Part shown: in pieces, positions 25,282 to 33,585 of the stretch | Position numbering within the stretch: position 1 is the stretch's first letter | Layout: each line of letters opens with the position of its first letter | Assembly (NCBI RefSeq): GCF_013035315.1 | Contig: NZ_WQHP01000004.1 | Span: 248,001-312,000 of the forward strand | DNA length: 64,000 bases | Source: Ruegeria arenilitoris | GTDB lineage: Bacteria; Pseudomonadota; Alphaproteobacteria; Rhodobacterales; Rhodobacteraceae | Direction of reading: 5' to 3' | The notes under the pieces: model-generated | Told to the model about the DNA's origin: nothing | The model's database searches: none | The model's input: only the letters and a program-made list of their open reading frames with translations | Made by a program: the position numbers and the translations under genes

Positions 25282-25542
25282 CTAGGCCTTTAGCGCGTTC
25301 AAACGGTCCGCATTGGCGCAAAACTCCGGCGCCGATGCGGCTTGGGCCTGTTGTTGCGACAGCCAAACCTCGCATTGACCGCTGCAATTCGCAGCACGGC
25401 AGCGCGTTACGATTCGAGAATATTCGTTCGCGGACAGTCGCCCTTCGGCCATCGCTTCGGTTAATGAGATGTCCATGCACCTAGCCACCGACCTGGTCAG
25501 CCAGAAGTGTTTTTCAACATCTCCCAGACTGTCCCGGCTCAT
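25282..25542 (-). CDS. DUF6455-type small cysteine-rich protein, copy 1 (last in the triplet)
   Basis: An 86-residue protein of unknown function, third and last gene of a tandem of paralogues. The shared core is RC(x)8C followed by two residues and (W/F)L, then PE-x-C-x-N. Here it reads RCRAANCSGQCEVWL and APEFCANADRLNAL, giving cysteines suited to metal or Fe-S binding. Its ATG overlaps the upstream paralogue stop as ATGA, so the genes are translationally coupled. The DUF number is from memory; the paralogy is read from the sequence. Confidence 0.7.
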   Translation of the reverse strand: MSRDSLGDVEKHFWLTRSVARCMDISLTEAMAEGRLSANEYSRIVTRCRAANCSGQCEVWLSQQQAQAASAPEFCANADRLNALKA

Positions 25543-25790
25543 TGGCAATCCCGTCCTTGCTGCGCCCGAAGCACCGCAAATTTTTCGCGGTTCGGGCAGG
25601 TTTCCGGGGCGTCCTGAGCAAATTCCCTGTTCTGCAACCAGTCCTTGCATCTGCAGGCCCATTCGCATCCCTGACACCGCCGAACCATCTCGGCCCAGTC
25701 TTCCTGGCTCAGACGTCCTTGTCGATGTTCGGCCACAATATCTGAGCCCACCACCTGCCCCATGCGCAACACAAGGCGATGATGGCCCAT
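25539..25790 (-). CDS. DUF6455-type small cysteine-rich protein, copy 2 (middle)
   Basis: An 83-residue paralogue of its neighbours. Its motif is RCQGCEWACRCKDWL with APETCPNREKFAVL, the most cysteine-rich of the three (four Cys in the first cluster). The N-terminal half (GHHRLVLRMGQVVGSDIVAE, then LSQEDWAEMVRRC) aligns with the other copies. AGGA overlapping the stop of the upstream copy supports the ATG at 25790; an ATG at 25811 lies inside that gene. Function unknown. Confidence 0.7.
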   Translation of the reverse strand: MGHHRLVLRMGQVVGSDIVAEHRQGRLSQEDWAEMVRRCQGCEWACRCKDWLQNREFAQDAPETCPNREKFAVLRAQQGRDCQ

Positions 25791-25798
25791 GGTTTTTC

Positions 25799-26074
25799 CT
25801 AACTGTTGCATTCGCTTTCCGATATTGATGTCAGCCGATCAAACAATGCGGTGTTTCGACAGTACTCTGGTGTCTTACGATCTTGGGCCGGTTGCCCAAG
25901 GAATTGTTCGCAATGGCCCGGGTTCGAGCAGTCGCTGCACCGCAAGACTGCCTCGGAAATCTGATCGATTGAGACTTCACCGCCAATCGCTGCACTTTCC
26001 AGATCGACCCCCACGCGGGTTGCCATTCTGTCTACCAGTGCTGCATGTCGTTTCAGAGTATCCTTGCCTCGCAT
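25799..26074 (-). CDS. DUF6455-type small cysteine-rich protein, copy 3 (first in the triplet)
   Basis: A 91-residue paralogue and first gene of the unit. Its motif is RCSDCSNPGHCEQFL with TPEYCRNTALFDRL. The ATG at 26074 has GGGAGAGAG upstream; a GTG 21 bases earlier is possible. The three copies share layout: an amphipathic N-terminal helix region, an acidic/polar segment (VSIDQISEAVLRC), the Cys cluster and the PE-x-C-x-N tail. I cannot assign a function; ligand binding by the conserved cysteines is inference. Confidence 0.7.
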   Translation of the reverse strand: MRGKDTLKRHAALVDRMATRVGVDLESAAIGGEVSIDQISEAVLRCSDCSNPGHCEQFLGQPAQDRKTPEYCRNTALFDRLTSISESECNS

Positions 26075-26142
26075 AGCGCTCTCTCCCTGTCGCACAGTCC
26101 AGAAAGGATAACGCGGATGCTCAGGCGAGCCTTTGACTCAGG

Positions 26143-26511
26143 TCAAGACCCCACACCGATATGGTCAAGATACGCCCGCGTGGCGTCCTGCACTCGGCGA
26201 AAGCGGTCTCCGCCAAGCTTTTTCCCGCCGTACCAGCGGGTTACGATGACGACATGGTCGTCCAGCCCTGCTCTTTCGAGCATGCGCAGGATCACCATCC
26301 CCGCGCCACTTTCACCGTCATCAGCCTTGAGCCCACCTGTGGGCAGCACCGCCGCCCACGTATTGTGCGTCGCTTTGGCATAGCTTTTATCGGCCTTGAG
26401 CTCTTTTAATACGGCATCCACATCATCCCGGCTCTGAACCGAGGCCCCGGACACAGCGTATTTTGACCCACGGTCCGTCAGGATCACGCCCATCTGCACC
26501 AGTGATGTCAT
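26143..26511 (-). CDS. YigZ/IMPACT family protein (UPF0029 N-terminal domain)
   Basis: A 122-residue protein corresponding to the N-terminal domain of the YigZ/IMPACT family. ADKSYAKATHNTWAAV, DDGESGAGMVIL and VTRWYGGKKLGGDRFRR are the conserved family blocks. YigZ of E. coli is about 200 residues with a second domain, which is missing here, so this is a short form. The family is linked to translation or nucleic-acid binding, without a defined bacterial role. Its start overlaps the stop of the upstream M48 protease gene (ATGA), so the pair is coupled. Confidence 0.85.
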   Translation of the reverse strand: MTSLVQMGVILTDRGSKYAVSGASVQSRDDVDAVLKELKADKSYAKATHNTWAAVLPTGGLKADDGESGAGMVILRMLERAGLDDHVVIVTRWYGGKKLGGDRFRRVQDATRAYLDHIGVGS

Positions 26512-27215
26512 TGCGTCAGCCCGATCTTCCGCGCCGTTTCCTGAACAATTTCAACACGCTGAGCGTTCGGGGGGTGCGACGTCAGAAAACTGTCGCCTGG
26601 ATCGGGAAGCCGGTCAAAGTACTTAGCGCCGATCAACGGGTTGTACCCAGCATTATAGGTTATGATTGTGCCCAACTGATCGGCTTCCAGCTCAAAGTCT
26701 TTTATGTAGACCTGCGCCCCGACCTGTGCGCCCAATTTTTGCGCTTCTTCAATGGCCGCGCCGTCCGCACCGCCCAACCGGGCGAGTTCACCAAAGATCG
26801 CCGCGCTGTCGCGCGCGTTTCGGGACTGCCGCGGAATATGACGCAGGATATGATGGGCGGCCTCATGCCCCATAACAAAGGCTAATTCATCCGCGTTGGC
26901 TGCGGATTCGATCATCGACCGGGTGAAAATGATGACGGGCTGGTCTTTGTCGTCCAGCGTCTGAAAGGCGTTGGCCTCAGCGTTTGGATTCAGGTCGACC
27001 AGTATCGTGAAATCGCAATTGGCGACATTTGCGCGCCGCACGCATTCCCGGCGAGCCTGCTCTCCAACTTGCTGACTGACCTGTCTGAAAGTCTCCGCCT
27101 GGGCGCGGAACGCCTCCGTCTCTGGCGACCATTCACCCACGGGCTGCACACGCAAGGTGTTGGCGCCGCACGCCGCCAGAAACAGGGGAAGCAACAAACA
27201 GATCAGACGGCGCAT
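26508..27215 (-). CDS. M48-family metalloprotease lipoprotein
   Basis: A 235-residue zinc protease anchored as a lipoprotein (MRRLICLLLPLFLAAC, lipobox LAAC). The catalytic motif HEAAHH lies in VMGHEAAHHILRH and the third ligand in FELEADQLG. This layout resembles LoiP/YggG and other single-domain M48 proteases of the envelope, which take part in outer-membrane protein quality control; the exact substrate is unknown. The ATG at 27215 gives the lipobox; a longer reading frame upstream does not. It overlaps yigZ by ATGA. Confidence 0.9.
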   Translation of the reverse strand: MRRLICLLLPLFLAACGANTLRVQPVGEWSPETEAFRAQAETFRQVSQQVGEQARRECVRRANVANCDFTILVDLNPNAEANAFQTLDDKDQPVIIFTRSMIESAANADELAFVMGHEAAHHILRHIPRQSRNARDSAAIFGELARLGGADGAAIEEAQKLGAQVGAQVYIKDFELEADQLGTIITYNAGYNPLIGAKYFDRLPDPGDSFLTSHPPNAQRVEIVQETARKIGLTQ

Positions 27216-27337
27216 TCTATATCCTTTGAAACGGGCGGACCGTTTTTCAAACCATAGCGCGCCTGCCAGGGGATCGCCACTGTGGGATTGCCAAGGTACG
27301 GGTTGCATTGCGACCGCCCGGCCTGCACTCTGACAAT

Positions 27338-27586
27338 ATGTTTTCGATTGAGCATGAATTCGACTCGACCGTCATTACTCTGGTGGACGAAGGCCCAAAG
27401 CCTTTGCAAGAGGATGTCGTCATCAACAGCTTCGCCGAATGTGTGACGCTTGAACAATTGGACCCGCGCACGGATCAGATTCTGAGGATCACCCTGTCCC
27501 CCGAACAGGTGCGCGATCTGGCCGCCGCGTTGGACCTGCCCGAGGGCGTGTACCAGATCCGTGAAACATCGGGTCAAAGCGAATAG
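27338..27586 (+). CDS. Conserved small protein of unknown function
   Basis: An 82-residue acidic protein starting FSIEHEFDSTVITLVDEG. I do not recognise a named domain; it has no signal peptide, membrane segment or cysteine pattern apart from one Cys. The body (VINSFAECVTLEQLD, LRITLSPEQVRDLAAALDLPEG) reads like a small folded alpha/beta protein. It converges with the DUF167 gene and their 3' ends overlap by 13 bases. The ATG at 27338 is preferred over a start ten codons earlier. Confidence 0.6.
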   Translation: MFSIEHEFDSTVITLVDEGPKPLQEDVVINSFAECVTLEQLDPRTDQILRITLSPEQVRDLAAALDLPEGVYQIRETSGQSE

Positions 27587-27849
27587 ACAAAGGTTTTCTC
27601 GCGCGATGTCTGACCCCGTTTAAGGGTCAGCTTTGACGGTGCCACCCCCATTGCCTTGGCCAAAATGGCACGCACGGCTGCATTCGCCTTCCCGTTTTCG
27701 GGCGGTGCCGTGACAGCGATGCGAATAGCGCCGTCATGAACTGCAATGCCGTCTCTTGCGGCCTTGGGCGTGACTGTGACCGAAATCTCTGCCCCCGGCA
27801 CCGCCCGTTGGCTCAGATCCGGCATGTTTTGCAGTTTTGGCTTGGCCAT
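27574..27849 (-). CDS. DUF167 (YggU) family protein
   Basis: A 91-residue member of DUF167/YggU. The family blocks are VTPKAARDGI, VTAPPENGKANAAV and TLKRGQTSREKTF. E. coli YggU is a small folded protein of about 96-100 residues with no established function. The ATG at 27849 fits the family length. Its 3' end overlaps the convergent gene by 13 bases. Confidence 0.9.
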   Translation of the reverse strand: MAKPKLQNMPDLSQRAVPGAEISVTVTPKAARDGIAVHDGAIRIAVTAPPENGKANAAVRAILAKAMGVAPSKLTLKRGQTSREKTFVYSL

Positions 27850-27986
27850 CGTCCCCACTTCCTGATCAACAGACTTGCACGATCGTTCAGGGAATGAAAA
27901 TGATCCCCTGCATCCAGCCGCTTGCTCTTGAAACACGCCAGATGTTCAACCACATACACAACCGCCTATGTAAAGGAAGTTAACAT

Positions 27987-28565
27987 ATGTCCTTGAAGAA
28001 TCCGGCCGCTCTGGAGTTTCTGCAAACACGCCGCTCGCGACCCGCGAAAACACTGGTTGCACCCGCACCTAAGCGGGAACAGCTATTGCCACTGTTGACC
28101 GCGGCCGCACGCAGCCCCGACCATGGCAAGCTGGAGCCCTGGCGCTTTGTTGTGCTGGAGAAAGGTGCCATGTCACGGCTGGCACAACTAACCGAAGAAT
28201 GCGGCGCTGCCCTGCGCAAATCCCCCGAGGACATCGCCAAGGCGCGCACCCAATTCGACATGGGCCATTTGGCAGTTACGGTGATTGAAGTACAAAAGCC
28301 TTCGGAAAAGATCCCGGCGATCGAACAGACCTATTCTGCTGGCGCGGTGTGCCTGGCCCTTCTGAATGCCGCCCTTGCGGCCGGGTGGGGTGCCAACTGG
28401 CTGTCTGGCTGGCAAACCCATGACAAGGCCTTTTGCCAAAAGGCCTTTGGGCTGCAAGATAACGAGCGCGTTGCGGGCCTGATCCATATCGCAACCGAAG
28501 GCAGCACCCCGCCCGAGCGCCCCCGCCCCGACGTGGCCGCATTGACGGAATGGGTCACGGAATGA
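27987..28565 (+). CDS. Nitroreductase family protein
   Basis: A 192-residue FMN-dependent oxidoreductase of the small YdjA-like nitroreductase group. The start FLQTRRSRP carries the FMN-phosphate arginines, AARSPDHGKLEPWRFVV is the conserved cofactor segment, and GAVCLALLNAALAAGWGANWLSGW the flavin/dimer helix region. Physiological substrates of this group are mostly unknown. AAGGAAG lies before the ATG. It overlaps the downstream EI24-domain gene as ATGA, so the two form an operon. Confidence 0.92.
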   Translation: MSLKNPAALEFLQTRRSRPAKTLVAPAPKREQLLPLLTAAARSPDHGKLEPWRFVVLEKGAMSRLAQLTEECGAALRKSPEDIAKARTQFDMGHLAVTVIEVQKPSEKIPAIEQTYSAGAVCLALLNAALAAGWGANWLSGWQTHDKAFCQKAFGLQDNERVAGLIHIATEGSTPPERPRPDVAALTEWVTE

Positions 28566-29260
28566 TCATCTTCAACGCCTTCTTCGCAGCCCTCGGTCAG
28601 ATCGGAGACCCAAAGTTCCGGGCTGTCCTACTGCGCGGGGTCGGCCTGACAGTCGTGCTGCTGATCGCCGCCTGTGCAATGGCGATCTGGCTGATCAACT
28701 GGCTGTCGGGTAACGAAATCTCTCTGCCCTTTGTCGGGGCTGTGCCGTGGCTGAACGACGTGCTGAACTACTCCGGCATCTTCGTCGTTCTGGTCCTGCC
28801 GGTTTTCCTGATGGTCCCAGTGGCCTCGGCGATCACGTCGATGTTTCTGGAAGAGGTCGCACAAGCTGTCGAAGACAAGCACTACCCAAGCTTACCGAAG
28901 GTGCCCGGCATCCCATTCCGGGAGAGCGTAATCGACGGGTTGGGCTTTATGGGCGTTCTGATTGCCGCCAACCTACTGGCTCTGATCCTCTATGCGATAT
29001 TCACCCCTCTGGCCCCGTTTATCTTTTGGGCCATGAACGGGTTCCTGCTAGGTCGGGAATATTTCACCTTGGCGGCTATGCGCCGGGTCGGTCGCGAAGG
29101 CGCGCGTAAACTGCGCGCCAAACATGCGACAACTATTTGGATCGCAGGAACATTGATGGCAATCCCGCTATCGGTGCCGCTAGTGAATCTCGTGATCCCG
29201 ATCATCGGAGCCGCGACATTCACCCACATCTATCACAAGCTGGCGCGGCCCATGGCCTAG
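28562..29260 (+). CDS. EI24-domain (CysZ-like) membrane protein
   Basis: A 232-residue inner-membrane protein with about four long hydrophobic segments (VGLTVVLLIAACAMAIWLI, IFVVLVLPVFLMVPVASAIT, GFMGVLIAANLLALILYAIF, IWIAGTLMAIPLSVPLV). NGFLLGREYFTLAAMRR is a conserved EI24/CysZ block. CysZ in enterobacteria mediates sulfate uptake; whether this homologue does so is uncertain, although sat-cysC lies elsewhere in the window. ATG 28562 overlaps the nitroreductase stop. Confidence 0.85.
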   Translation: MIIFNAFFAALGQIGDPKFRAVLLRGVGLTVVLLIAACAMAIWLINWLSGNEISLPFVGAVPWLNDVLNYSGIFVVLVLPVFLMVPVASAITSMFLEEVAQAVEDKHYPSLPKVPGIPFRESVIDGLGFMGVLIAANLLALILYAIFTPLAPFIFWAMNGFLLGREYFTLAAMRRVGREGARKLRAKHATTIWIAGTLMAIPLSVPLVNLVIPIIGAATFTHIYHKLARPMA

Positions 29261-29263
29261 CGG

Positions 29264-29539
29264 TCAGCCGCGCGGCCCCATCTGATTCAACCAGTCGAAG
29301 TCGCGCACCGAAATCAGGCCAGACAGGATAATTCCGGCTATGATTGCCCAGAGCACCACCGTTATTCCGGTGGTGATCCACATCTTCTTTTTCATGTGAT
29401 GCACTTCCGGCGCACCCGAATGGGTGCCCGGTACGATATCACCCAGATCACCCTGCGTCTTGATGCGGATGGGCAGCACCACCAGCAAGGTCATGAACCA
29501 GATCACAGCGAACAGAACCGCCGCAGCAGTAATCGTCAT
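29264..29539 (-). CDS. DUF1467 family membrane protein
   Basis: A 91-residue protein with two membrane segments (AAAVLFAVIWFMTLLVVLPI and MWITTGITVVLWAIIAGIILSG) joined by a loop with GDLGDIVPGTHSGAPEV. This two-helix layout is DUF1467, common next to mce in alphaproteobacteria and of unknown function. It follows mce by 21 bases on the same strand, so it is probably its operon partner. Confidence 0.85.
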   Translation of the reverse strand: MTITAAAVLFAVIWFMTLLVVLPIRIKTQGDLGDIVPGTHSGAPEVHHMKKKMWITTGITVVLWAIIAGIILSGLISVRDFDWLNQMGPRG

Positions 29540-29560
29540 CTCATCCCCTCCGGGGTTGCG

Positions 29561-29965
29561 TTACACCTGTTCTAGTTCGACCAGGCAGCCGTTAAAGTCC
29601 TTGGGGTGCAGGAATAGCACGGGTTTGCCATGCGCACCGATCTTGGGGTCACCCGAACCCAGCACGCGCGCACCGGTTTCCTTCAGGTGATCGCGCGCAG
29701 CGATGATGTCTTCGACCTCATAGCAGACATGGTGGATACCGCCTGCGGGGTTCTTTTCCAGAAACCCGTTGATCGGGCTGTCATCGCCCAGCGGATAAAG
29801 CAGTTCAATCTTGGTGTTGGGCAGTTCAATGAACACGACGGTCACACCATGATCGGGTTCGTCTTGCGGTTCGCCAACCTTGGCGCCCAACGCATTGCGG
29901 TATTGCTCGGACGCGGCTTCAAGATCAGGCACGGCAATAGCGACGTGGTTCAGACGACCAATCAT
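29561..29965 (-). CDS. mce: Methylmalonyl-CoA epimerase
   Basis: A 134-residue VOC-fold metalloenzyme that interconverts (2R)- and (2S)-methylmalonyl-CoA in propionate metabolism and in the ethylmalonyl-CoA context. It begins RLNHVAIAVPDLEAA (first metal His), and contains GGIHHVCYEVEDI and LHPKDFNGCLVELEQ with the remaining His/Glu ligands. Length and motifs match the family exactly. AAGGAGAG lies before the ATG. DUF1467 follows. Confidence 0.95.
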   Translation of the reverse strand: MIGRLNHVAIAVPDLEAASEQYRNALGAKVGEPQDEPDHGVTVVFIELPNTKIELLYPLGDDSPINGFLEKNPAGGIHHVCYEVEDIIAARDHLKETGARVLGSGDPKIGAHGKPVLFLHPKDFNGCLVELEQV

Positions 29966-30100
29966 GGAACTCTCCTTACGTTCTGCGTTGCAGCGGTTAT
30001 GGGGGTTGAATGATCAAAGAACAAGTGCGCCAAATTGCCGTTAACGCCGTGTTAGCCAGAAGTTCCTAGCGTGAGGCATCTGCTGATTAGGAGTTCTGCC

Positions 30101-30817
30101 ATGGACGATTCGAGCCACTTCGCCTCACCCGCGCAGCCAACGGCCACACGGCCCCTGCTGGGACAAACCATTCTGGTTGTGGAAGACAGCCGCTATGCTT
30201 GCGATGCCATCCGGTTGATGTGCCTGCACAGCGGCGCACGCATCAGGCGGGCGGATTGCCTGCAATCCGCGCGTCGGCATCTGCAGATTTACCGCCCCTC
30301 TGTCATCCTGATCGATATGGGGCTGCCGGATGGCTCTGGCGCGGATCTGATTGCCGAATTGTCCGAGGCTACGCCACGCATCGGTGCCGTCCTGGGCATG
30401 TCCGGCGATGACTACACCGAACGCGCCGCGATGCGAGCGGGGGCAGATGGGTTTCTGGCAAAACCTCTCAAGTCCCTGGCCTATTTCCAGACCTCGATCC
30501 TGGAACGTTTGCCAGAAGACCGCAGGCCCAACAGCCTGCACGCTGTCCGGGATGAGGTTATTCGCCCCGATCCGATGGCTTATCGGGACGACATGGCCCA
30601 TATCGCAGACGTTCTGGCCGGACCGAATGATCAATGCACGTTGGACTACGCGGCCCAATTCCTGCGCGGCGTTGCGCGGGATGCCGAAGATACCGTTCTG
30701 GCAGACGCAGCACAACGGCTGGCCGAGTCACGTGCTGGCGGCACCCCCGTCACAGCCGTAGCGGCGCGGGTCGCCGGTTTGGCGCAATCCCGTTTCCAAC
30801 AGCGCGAGGCGATATAA
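30101..30817 (+). CDS. Response regulator without a recognised output domain
   Basis: A 238-residue protein with an N-terminal receiver domain (about residues 30-150). The phospho-acceptor is Asp72 in ILIDMGLPDGSG, the acidic pair is in VVEDSRYA, and the conserved Lys is in FLAKPLKS. The C-terminal 80 residues are helical (AHIADVLAGPNDQCTLDYAAQFLRGVARDAEDTVLA region) and lack a DNA-binding motif, so it may act by protein contact. AGGAG supports the ATG at 30101. No sensor kinase is adjacent. A 39-codon membrane peptide gene follows after one base. Confidence 0.88.
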   Translation: MDDSSHFASPAQPTATRPLLGQTILVVEDSRYACDAIRLMCLHSGARIRRADCLQSARRHLQIYRPSVILIDMGLPDGSGADLIAELSEATPRIGAVLGMSGDDYTERAAMRAGADGFLAKPLKSLAYFQTSILERLPEDRRPNSLHAVRDEVIRPDPMAYRDDMAHIADVLAGPNDQCTLDYAAQFLRGVARDAEDTVLADAAQRLAESRAGGTPVTAVAARVAGLAQSRFQQREAI

Positions 30818-30818
30818 G

Positions 30819-30938
30819 ATGGTGATAGCCTATTTCATAACCGCGACGATCCTGTGCATCTGGGCGTATACACACACCCGCGCGACAGCGCGCAGTATTC
30901 GCAGCAGCCGCAGATCACTCAAGGACCCGCTGCTCTGA
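30819..30938 (+). CDS. Predicted 39-residue single-pass membrane peptide
   Basis: The ATG lies one base after the stop of the response regulator. The peptide is a membrane helix (MVIAYFITATILCIWAY) followed by a basic tail with many Arg and Ser (RATARSIRSSRRS) ending KDPLL. GAGG lies about 11 bases before the ATG. The amphiphilic layout and tight spacing suggest a real coupled gene, but it is short enough to arise by chance. Confidence 0.45.
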   Translation: MVIAYFITATILCIWAYTHTRATARSIRSSRRSLKDPLL

Positions 30939-31014
30939 AGTTGCAGTAATAGGTCTAGGCAGATAAGCAAGCAGATGGTTTGCGCCGGTTCCCCCCAACG
31001 CTCCACAGCAAGCC

Positions 31015-31051
31015 AAAAAAAAACCCGCTGCAAGTGATGCAGCGGGTTTTT
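31015..31051. terminator. Strong bidirectional terminator (aspS and the response regulator unit)
   Basis: CCCGCTGC (31024-31031) pairs exactly with GCAGCGGG (31039-31046). Nine A precede it and five T follow, so it works as an intrinsic terminator on both strands, best for aspS on the minus strand. Confidence 0.93.
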
Positions 31052-31058
31052 GTCAATC

Positions 31059-32834
31059 TCAGTCCTGAGGAATGATCCGCAGACCCAGTTCCATCAATTG
31101 ATCCGAGGTCGGATCCGAGGGCGCATCCATCATCAAGTCCTCGGCGCGCTGGTTCATCGGGAACATCATGACTTCGCGAATGTTGGCCTCATCCGCCAGC
31201 AACATAACGATACGGTCGATGCCTGCAGCGCAACCACCGTGCGGCGGCGCGCCATAGTGGAACGCGTTGAACAACGCACCAAAGCGGCTTTTCACTTCAT
31301 CCTCGCCGTACCCGGCCAGCTCGAAGGCTTTCAACATGATCTCGGGCTTATGGTTCCGGATCGCGCCCGAAACCAGCTCATACCCGTTGCAGGCCAAGTC
31401 ATACTGGTAGCCACGCACATCGAGCGGATCGCCATTCAGCGCTTCCATTCCACCTTGCGGCATCGAGAACGGGTTGTGTTCGAAATCGATCGCACCGGTT
31501 TCCTCGTCCTGCTCGTAGATCGGGAAATCCACGATCCAGGCAAAGGCGAACCGGTCTTTTTCGGTCAGGTTCAGTTCCTCACCGATCACGTCGCGCGCCT
31601 TGCCGGCAACCTTTTCATAGGCTTTCGGTTTGCCACCCAGGAAGAAGGCCGCATCACCAACGCCCAGACCCAGCTGCTGACGGATCGCCTCGGTGCGCTC
31701 GGGGCCGATGTTCTTGGCCAGCGGACCTGCAGCCTCCATCCCTTCGCCCTGATCCCGCCAAAAGATGTACCCCATCCCCGGCAGACCTTCTTTTTGGGCG
31801 AATGCATTCATTCGGTCACAGAACTTGCGGCTGCCACCGCTCGGCGCTGGGATCGCGCGGATTTCGGTGCCTTCCTGTTCCAGCAGCTTCGCGAAAATCG
31901 CGAAGCCAGACCCGCGGAAATGGTCGGAGACCACTTGCATTTTAATAGGGTTCCGCAGGTCGGGTTTGTCGGTGCCGTACCATAGGGCCGCGTCCTTGTA
32001 GGAAATCTGCGGCCACTCCTGATCGACCTTACGGCCACCTCCGAATTCCTCAAACACACCAGTCAGAACAGGCTGGATCGTGTCGAACACGTCCTGCTGC
32101 TCGACAAACGACATCTCAAGGTCAAGCTGGTAGAAATCGGTCGGCGAGCGATCGGCGCGCGGGTCTTCGTCACGAAAGCACGGCGCGATTTGGAAATACT
32201 TGTCAAAGCCCGACACCATGATCAGCTGTTTGAACTGCTGCGGGGCCTGCGGCAGCGCATAAAACTTGCCCGGATGCAGACGCGAGGGCACCAAGAAGTC
32301 ACGTGCGCCTTCAGGCGACGAGGCTGTGATGATGGGTGTCTGATACTCACGGAAGCCCTGATCCCACATGCGACGACGCATCGACGCAACAACGTCCGAG
32401 CGCAGGGTCATGTTCTGCTGCATCGCCTCGCGGCGCAGGTCCAGGTAACGATAACGCAGACGGGTCTCCTCGGGGTATTCCTGATCGCCGAAGACCATCA
32501 GTGGCAGTTCGTCAGCCGCACCCAGAACCTCGAGCTCACGCACGTAAACTTCGATCTCACCGGTGGGCAGTTTCGGGTTCACAAGCTCCGGATCGCGCGC
32601 TTTGACGGTGCCGTCGATGCGGATACACCATTCGGACCGGACCTTTTCCAGCTCGGCAAAGGCTGCGCTATCGCCATCGCACAGAACCTGGGTGACGCCG
32701 AAATGGTCGCGCAGGTCGATGAAGAGGACGCCACCGTGATCTCGGACACGATGCACCCAACCGGACAGGCGGACGGTTTCACCGACATTGGCGGCGGTCA
32801 GAGCGGCGCAGGTGTGGCTGCGATAGGCGTGCAT
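31059..32834 (-). CDS. aspS: Aspartyl-tRNA synthetase
   Basis: A 591-residue class II synthetase of the bacterial type. It charges tRNA-Asp with aspartate. The N-terminal OB-fold anticodon domain ([23 protein letters not shown]) is followed by the catalytic core with motif 2 ([20 protein letters not shown]) and motif 3 (GIDRIVMLL), and between them the bacterial GAD insert (about 300-420). Length agrees with the family. Whether it also charges tRNA-Asn cannot be read here because gatCAB/asnS are not in the window. Confidence 0.97.
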   Translation of the reverse strand: MHAYRSHTCAALTAANVGETVRLSGWVHRVRDHGGVLFIDLRDHFGVTQVLCDGDSAAFAELEKVRSEWCIRIDGTVKARDPELVNPKLPTGEIEVYVRELEVLGAADELPLMVFGDQEYPEETRLRYRYLDLRREAMQQNMTLRSDVVASMRRRMWDQGFREYQTPIITASSPEGARDFLVPSRLHPGKFYALPQAPQQFKQLIMVSGFDKYFQIAPCFRDEDPRADRSPTDFYQLDLEMSFVEQQDVFDTIQPVLTGVFEEFGGGRKVDQEWPQISYKDAALWYGTDKPDLRNPIKMQVVSDHFRGSGFAIFAKLLEQEGTEIRAIPAPSGGSRKFCDRMNAFAQKEGLPGMGYIFWRDQGEGMEAAGPLAKNIGPERTEAIRQQLGLGVGDAAFFLGGKPKAYEKVAGKARDVIGEELNLTEKDRFAFAWIVDFPIYEQDEETGAIDFEHNPFSMPQGGMEALNGDPLDVRGYQYDLACNGYELVSGAIRNHKPEIMLKAFELAGYGEDEVKSRFGALFNAFHYGAPPHGGCAAGIDRIVMLLADEANIREVMMFPMNQRAEDLMMDAPSDPTSDQLMELGLRIIPQD

Positions 32835-32913
32835 GGATCATATCCCTTCGGGCGCAGAATTCGTCGCGCCGATACACCCTGTCAGGCTTGGAAAGTCAAG
32901 GCAGGTCGCGCCG

Positions 32914-33585
32914 TCAAAACGGCCTTTGAACGTTGCCGGAATAGAAATAGATGCCCAGACCGGCGGCAAAGATGATGTTCCCGGCGATCGCGTGCAGCAG
33001 CACCGCGTAGAAAAACGATCCGCGCTTGCGATAAGCCCAAGTGAACAGCAGCCCTCCGCCAAAGGTCATAACGGCGACGATCCAGCTCCAATACATGAGG
33101 TGCGCCAGTGAAAACAGCGAGGCGTTGAGCAGATAGGCTGCGGACCCGTTCGGCAGGATGGCGTGATAACGGCGGAAGAACAGCGAACGGAACAACAGCT
33201 CTTGCGGCAAGGCCGAAAGCACCGGGTAGCCGAGCCAGATTATAGCCAAGAACTCAGGCCGATAGAGAAGCATGCGAAAGGCAGCATCCGGGTGTGTGGT
33301 CATAACCACCGCCGAGCAAAACGCTGTCATGGCGACACCAAAGATGGCAAGCTCGGCCCAAGTCCAATTGCGCCAGTTGTAACGAAGCTCTGCCCAGGAA
33401 AAACCGGGCGTTATGTGCAACAGGATGATGCCGATCGCGGTGAAAGTGAACAATGATGGAAACATCCAGTTCGGCGGGAAAAACACCGCAATCAGGACTG
33501 GAACAGCGATGAAGAATAGGCCGAACTCCAGACGCAACCGCATGTGGTACGCCGCATCCTCCGCCCATTCGCTTTGTCTGGTCAC
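32914..33585 (-). CDS. CPBP family intramembrane metalloprotease-like protein
   Basis: A 223-residue polytopic membrane protein with the CPBP (Abi) domain. The first motif reads PQELLFRSLFFRR, with Gln in place of the first Glu of the usual EExxxR; FSLAHLMYW and LLHAIAGNIIF supply the other conserved His and Asn. Family members are prenyl-protease-like or scaffold proteins, so the changed Glu may reduce activity. The GTG start overlaps the stop of the upstream pabC-like gene by one base (TAGTG), showing coupling; an ATG 14 codons later is an alternative. Confidence 0.8.
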   Translation of the reverse strand: MTRQSEWAEDAAYHMRLRLEFGLFFIAVPVLIAVFFPPNWMFPSLFTFTAIGIILLHITPGFSWAELRYNWRNWTWAELAIFGVAMTAFCSAVVMTTHPDAAFRMLLYRPEFLAIIWLGYPVLSALPQELLFRSLFFRRYHAILPNGSAAYLLNASLFSLAHLMYWSWIVAVMTFGGGLLFTWAYRKRGSFFYAVLLHAIAGNIIFAAGLGIYFYSGNVQRPF

